DNA from: Betaproteobacteria bacterium
Lineage (GTDB): Bacteria; Pseudomonadota; Gammaproteobacteria; Burkholderiales; SHXO01
Length of the DNA: 64,000 bases
Direction: 5' to 3'
Assembly: GCA_025356655.1 (NCBI GenBank)
Contig: JANXRW010000019.1
Coordinates: 1 to 64,000 of the forward strand
Positions 42,201-44,565 of the stretch are shown here, in pieces. Both the position numbers and the translations under genes were made by a program. Within the stretch, counting starts at the first letter, position 1, and the number at the start of each line of letters is the position of its first letter. The notes beneath the pieces are model-generated. The model ran no database searches and was not told the origin of the DNA. It was given only the letters and a program-made list of their open reading frames with translations.

Positions 42201-44565
42201 AGGAGATGATGTTGCTGCCGATCTCGGCGAGCGGCGTGCTGGTGGAGACCTGGCTTGCCGGCGGGTTGTCCGAGAGGTCGATTCCAACCGTGAGCGTCAC
42301 CCCCGCGTGGGCTGCCACGCGCAACGTCGACTTGGTGGAGAGGTTGAGGAGCGGCTGCAGGTTCAGGCTGAAATCGGCCGGGAAGTCCTGATAGGCCTGC
42401 AGCACCCCGTTGGCATCCTTGGCATGGACCGCGGCCGAGATGTCCAGGTTGTAGGTGAGGGTGTTGTGCGTCGGGTCGTAGGTGGCCCCGATCTGGTTGA
42501 GACCCTGCTGGGTGTGGCCACCGGTGATGATGTCCGCCAATTTCAGCGCCAGTTCCTGGGCGCTGTGGAAAGTCGGGCTGTTCTGGGCATCGAGGAGCTT
42601 TGCGCCCTGCGCCGGATCGGGGTTATTGGCGTCGAAGAGCAGCGTGCTCTGCACCATGTCCTTGAACTTCAGCACGTCGGAAAGTGCAGCACTGACGAAG
42701 GGAATCTTGACGTTCTTCACCAGATCGCTGGACCGCAAGCCGTCGAGCCACTGGGCCAACTGGCCCACCATGGAAACGAAGCCCGGCGCATTGAAGTTGT
42801 TGAACTTCAATAGCGAATCGAGGTTGACCTGAGTCAGGCTCAGATTGAACCGGCTGTTGCCGTCCTTGTCGAGCGACGGACCGCTCATGCTGAACGGATT
42901 TCCGCTGTAGGAGATGTCCACGGCGGGCGGGTTGAATCCCAACCCCGTCTTCACTTGCAGCGGAAGGTCCAGGCTCACGCTGGAGGCCGCCCCGGGCTTG
43001 TCGCTAAATAGGCTGCTCAGGTTCCCCCCCAGGTCCGCGAGGCCGGCCCGGGCATCCACAGCCACCTGGCGCGTGATCTGCACGTCACCTGTGGCCTTGA
43101 ACTGCAGCCGGTCCAGGGAAGCCCCCCCCTTGGCTGCGCTGAGCGTCGTGACGCCCGCCCCGGTGAGCGCCGAGTTGATCTCGCCCACCAGTTGGTCCAG
43201 CGTCGTGTTCGCCTGCGTGGACGCCTTCGTGAGCGTGACGACCTTGGGCAGTCCGTGGGAGTCGGAAACCAGGAAGCTCACATCAGCGGCCAGCTGGAGC
43301 GCGGGGGGCGCGCTCGCGGCCACCTGGCTCGCGCCACTAGCCAGGGAGATTTCGTCGGAGGCGAAGCCCAGTGGGCTCAAGCTGCCTGCCGTTGTGGTGA
43401 GGGTCAGCTTGCCCGCGCTCTGGCCCGCGGTGACCAGACCGGCGAACCCCGCCGTCGCAAGTGCGGTGTTGAGGTCACTCACCAGATCGCTGATGCTGTG
43501 GTTGGTGGTCGTGGACGCGGCCGTCAGGGTCACCCGCCGTGCGTCGCTGTCGCCCAGGCGCAAAATGAAGCTCGCGTCGTGGGTCAGGGTGACCGCCGTG
43601 GGCGCATTCACCGCCGTCACCACGCCCGAGGTGGCGGCTCCGAACTGGCTGGGATCGAAACCGAGTTCCGTGGGTGCGCTGGGGTTGAGGAAACTCGCAT
43701 CCAGACTCGCGTTCAGGGTGATGTGGCCGTTGTTGACCGAGGCGCCAAGAAAACCGACGTTCACATCCACGTTCACGTTCTGCGCGTTGGCGGTCACACC
43801 CACGGACAGGTTCTTTGCCTGGACAAAGAAATCCCCCGAGGTCGGCGCTTCGCCAGAGCTGAAGACCCCGAAGTCCAGGGTCATGGACAACTTCGCGTCC
43901 AGGCCGAGATTGGCGTTCAGGTGCACGCCCAGGGCGTCTGCCTGCTGCCCCAGATCAACGGGGAGGCTGCTGTTGAAATCAGCGGTTATACCCATCTCGA
44001 AGCCGAGCTGATGGGCATCGCTCAGGTCTTTCACCGAGCTCACCTTGAGACTCAGTGGCCCGGCACTGGGATCCAGGGTCTGCAGGAAGCTGATGAAGTT
44101 GGCGCGGGCCTCGGTGCTGGAACTATTTTTTAGCGCCGTGAGGTGATCACCGATCTTGCCCAGGAACCCGGCGTCGAAGGCCTCGGTGAAGCTGACGGCC
44201 CCGTCGCTGTTGGTGTCTAGCGCGGTGAGGCCAGCCAGGGGGTTGGCGGCGTCGTTGGTGACACTGAGCAGGTCGCTTAGCTTTGGCGCCGCGGTCTTGG
44301 CGTTGGCGCCGCTGCCCACCGATTTGACGATGAGCGGGATCGTCGTCTGCAGGAGCGGATCGGTGGAGATGAAAGCGTCGAGCTTCTGCGCGAGCTGGTG
44401 GATGCCGCTTTGCAGCACGTCCGCCACCAGCGGCGAGAGGACGTCCGCCGAGAGCAGCAACCGGCTCTCCAGGGCTTCGAAGACCGGCTTCCTGCGCACC
44501 CGCGGAAACTGGGCCGACTGGCCACGACGACGGAAGACGCGCGCTTCGTTCTGAATTTTGGACAT
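9283..44565 (-). CDS. Giant multidomain LEPR-XLL/RTX surface or secreted protein (11,760 aa)
   Basis: Single open frame of 35.3 kb with RBS-like GGAGAG before the ATG. LEPR-XLL-like [13 protein letters not shown] near the N-terminus; many GGxGNDxIxGG repeats; PKD, LamG, PA14, FG-GAP, LRR, ELWxxDGT-like and cohesin/dockerin-like segments. Confidence 0.95.
   Translation of the reverse strand: [11760 protein letters not shown]
9560..11040 (-). other. Cohesin-like / dockerin-like / cohesin-like C-terminal segment of the giant protein
   Basis: [22 protein letters not shown]...[17 protein letters not shown] (cohesin-like); [22 protein letters not shown]...[23 protein letters not shown] (dockerin-like pair); [44 protein letters not shown] (cohesin-like). 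Confidence 0.6.
11440..13760 (-). repeat. PKD-like tandem repeats within the giant protein
   Basis: Repeated ATIDWGDGT / VINWGDGS / ITWGDGSTQ ... GTHTYREGG / [10 protein letters not shown] units. Confidence 0.85.
15700..16330 (-). other. LamG/concanavalin-like domain within the giant protein
   Basis: [33 protein letters not shown]...[26 protein letters not shown]...[20 protein letters not shown]. Confidence 0.8.
17400..18530 (-). repeat. Glycine-rich low-complexity segment (GGAGG/GGxGG) in the giant protein
   Basis: Long run such as [63 protein letters not shown]. Confidence 0.9.
19100..20200 (-). other. LRR-like segments with embedded PA14-like domain in the giant protein
   Basis: [70 protein letters not shown]; PA14-like [42 protein letters not shown]. 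Confidence 0.75.
20990..23340 (-). repeat. ELWxxDGT-type repeat region (beta-propeller-like) in the giant protein
   Basis: [67 protein letters not shown] and weaker related units. Confidence 0.7.
24200..26700 (-). repeat. FG-GAP/VCBS-like repeats in the giant protein
   Basis: Multiple [65 protein letters not shown] motifs; further copies near 29150..29640. Confidence 0.85.
27020..28420 (-). other. Second LamG-like plus PA14-like region in the giant protein
   Basis: [41 protein letters not shown]...[62 protein letters not shown]. Confidence 0.8.
31290..32485 (-). repeat. Three tandem PPC-like (pre-peptidase C-terminal-like) units in the giant protein
   Basis: [24 protein letters not shown]...[27 protein letters not shown]...[32 protein letters not shown]...[12 protein letters not shown]. 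Confidence 0.6.
33650..37520 (-). repeat. Main RTX (hemolysin-type Ca2+-binding) repeat block in the giant protein
   Basis: Dense GGxGNDxIxGG nonapeptides, e.g. [53 protein letters not shown]. Smaller RTX patches near 30180..30365, 31090..31250 and 20455..20560. Confidence 0.95.
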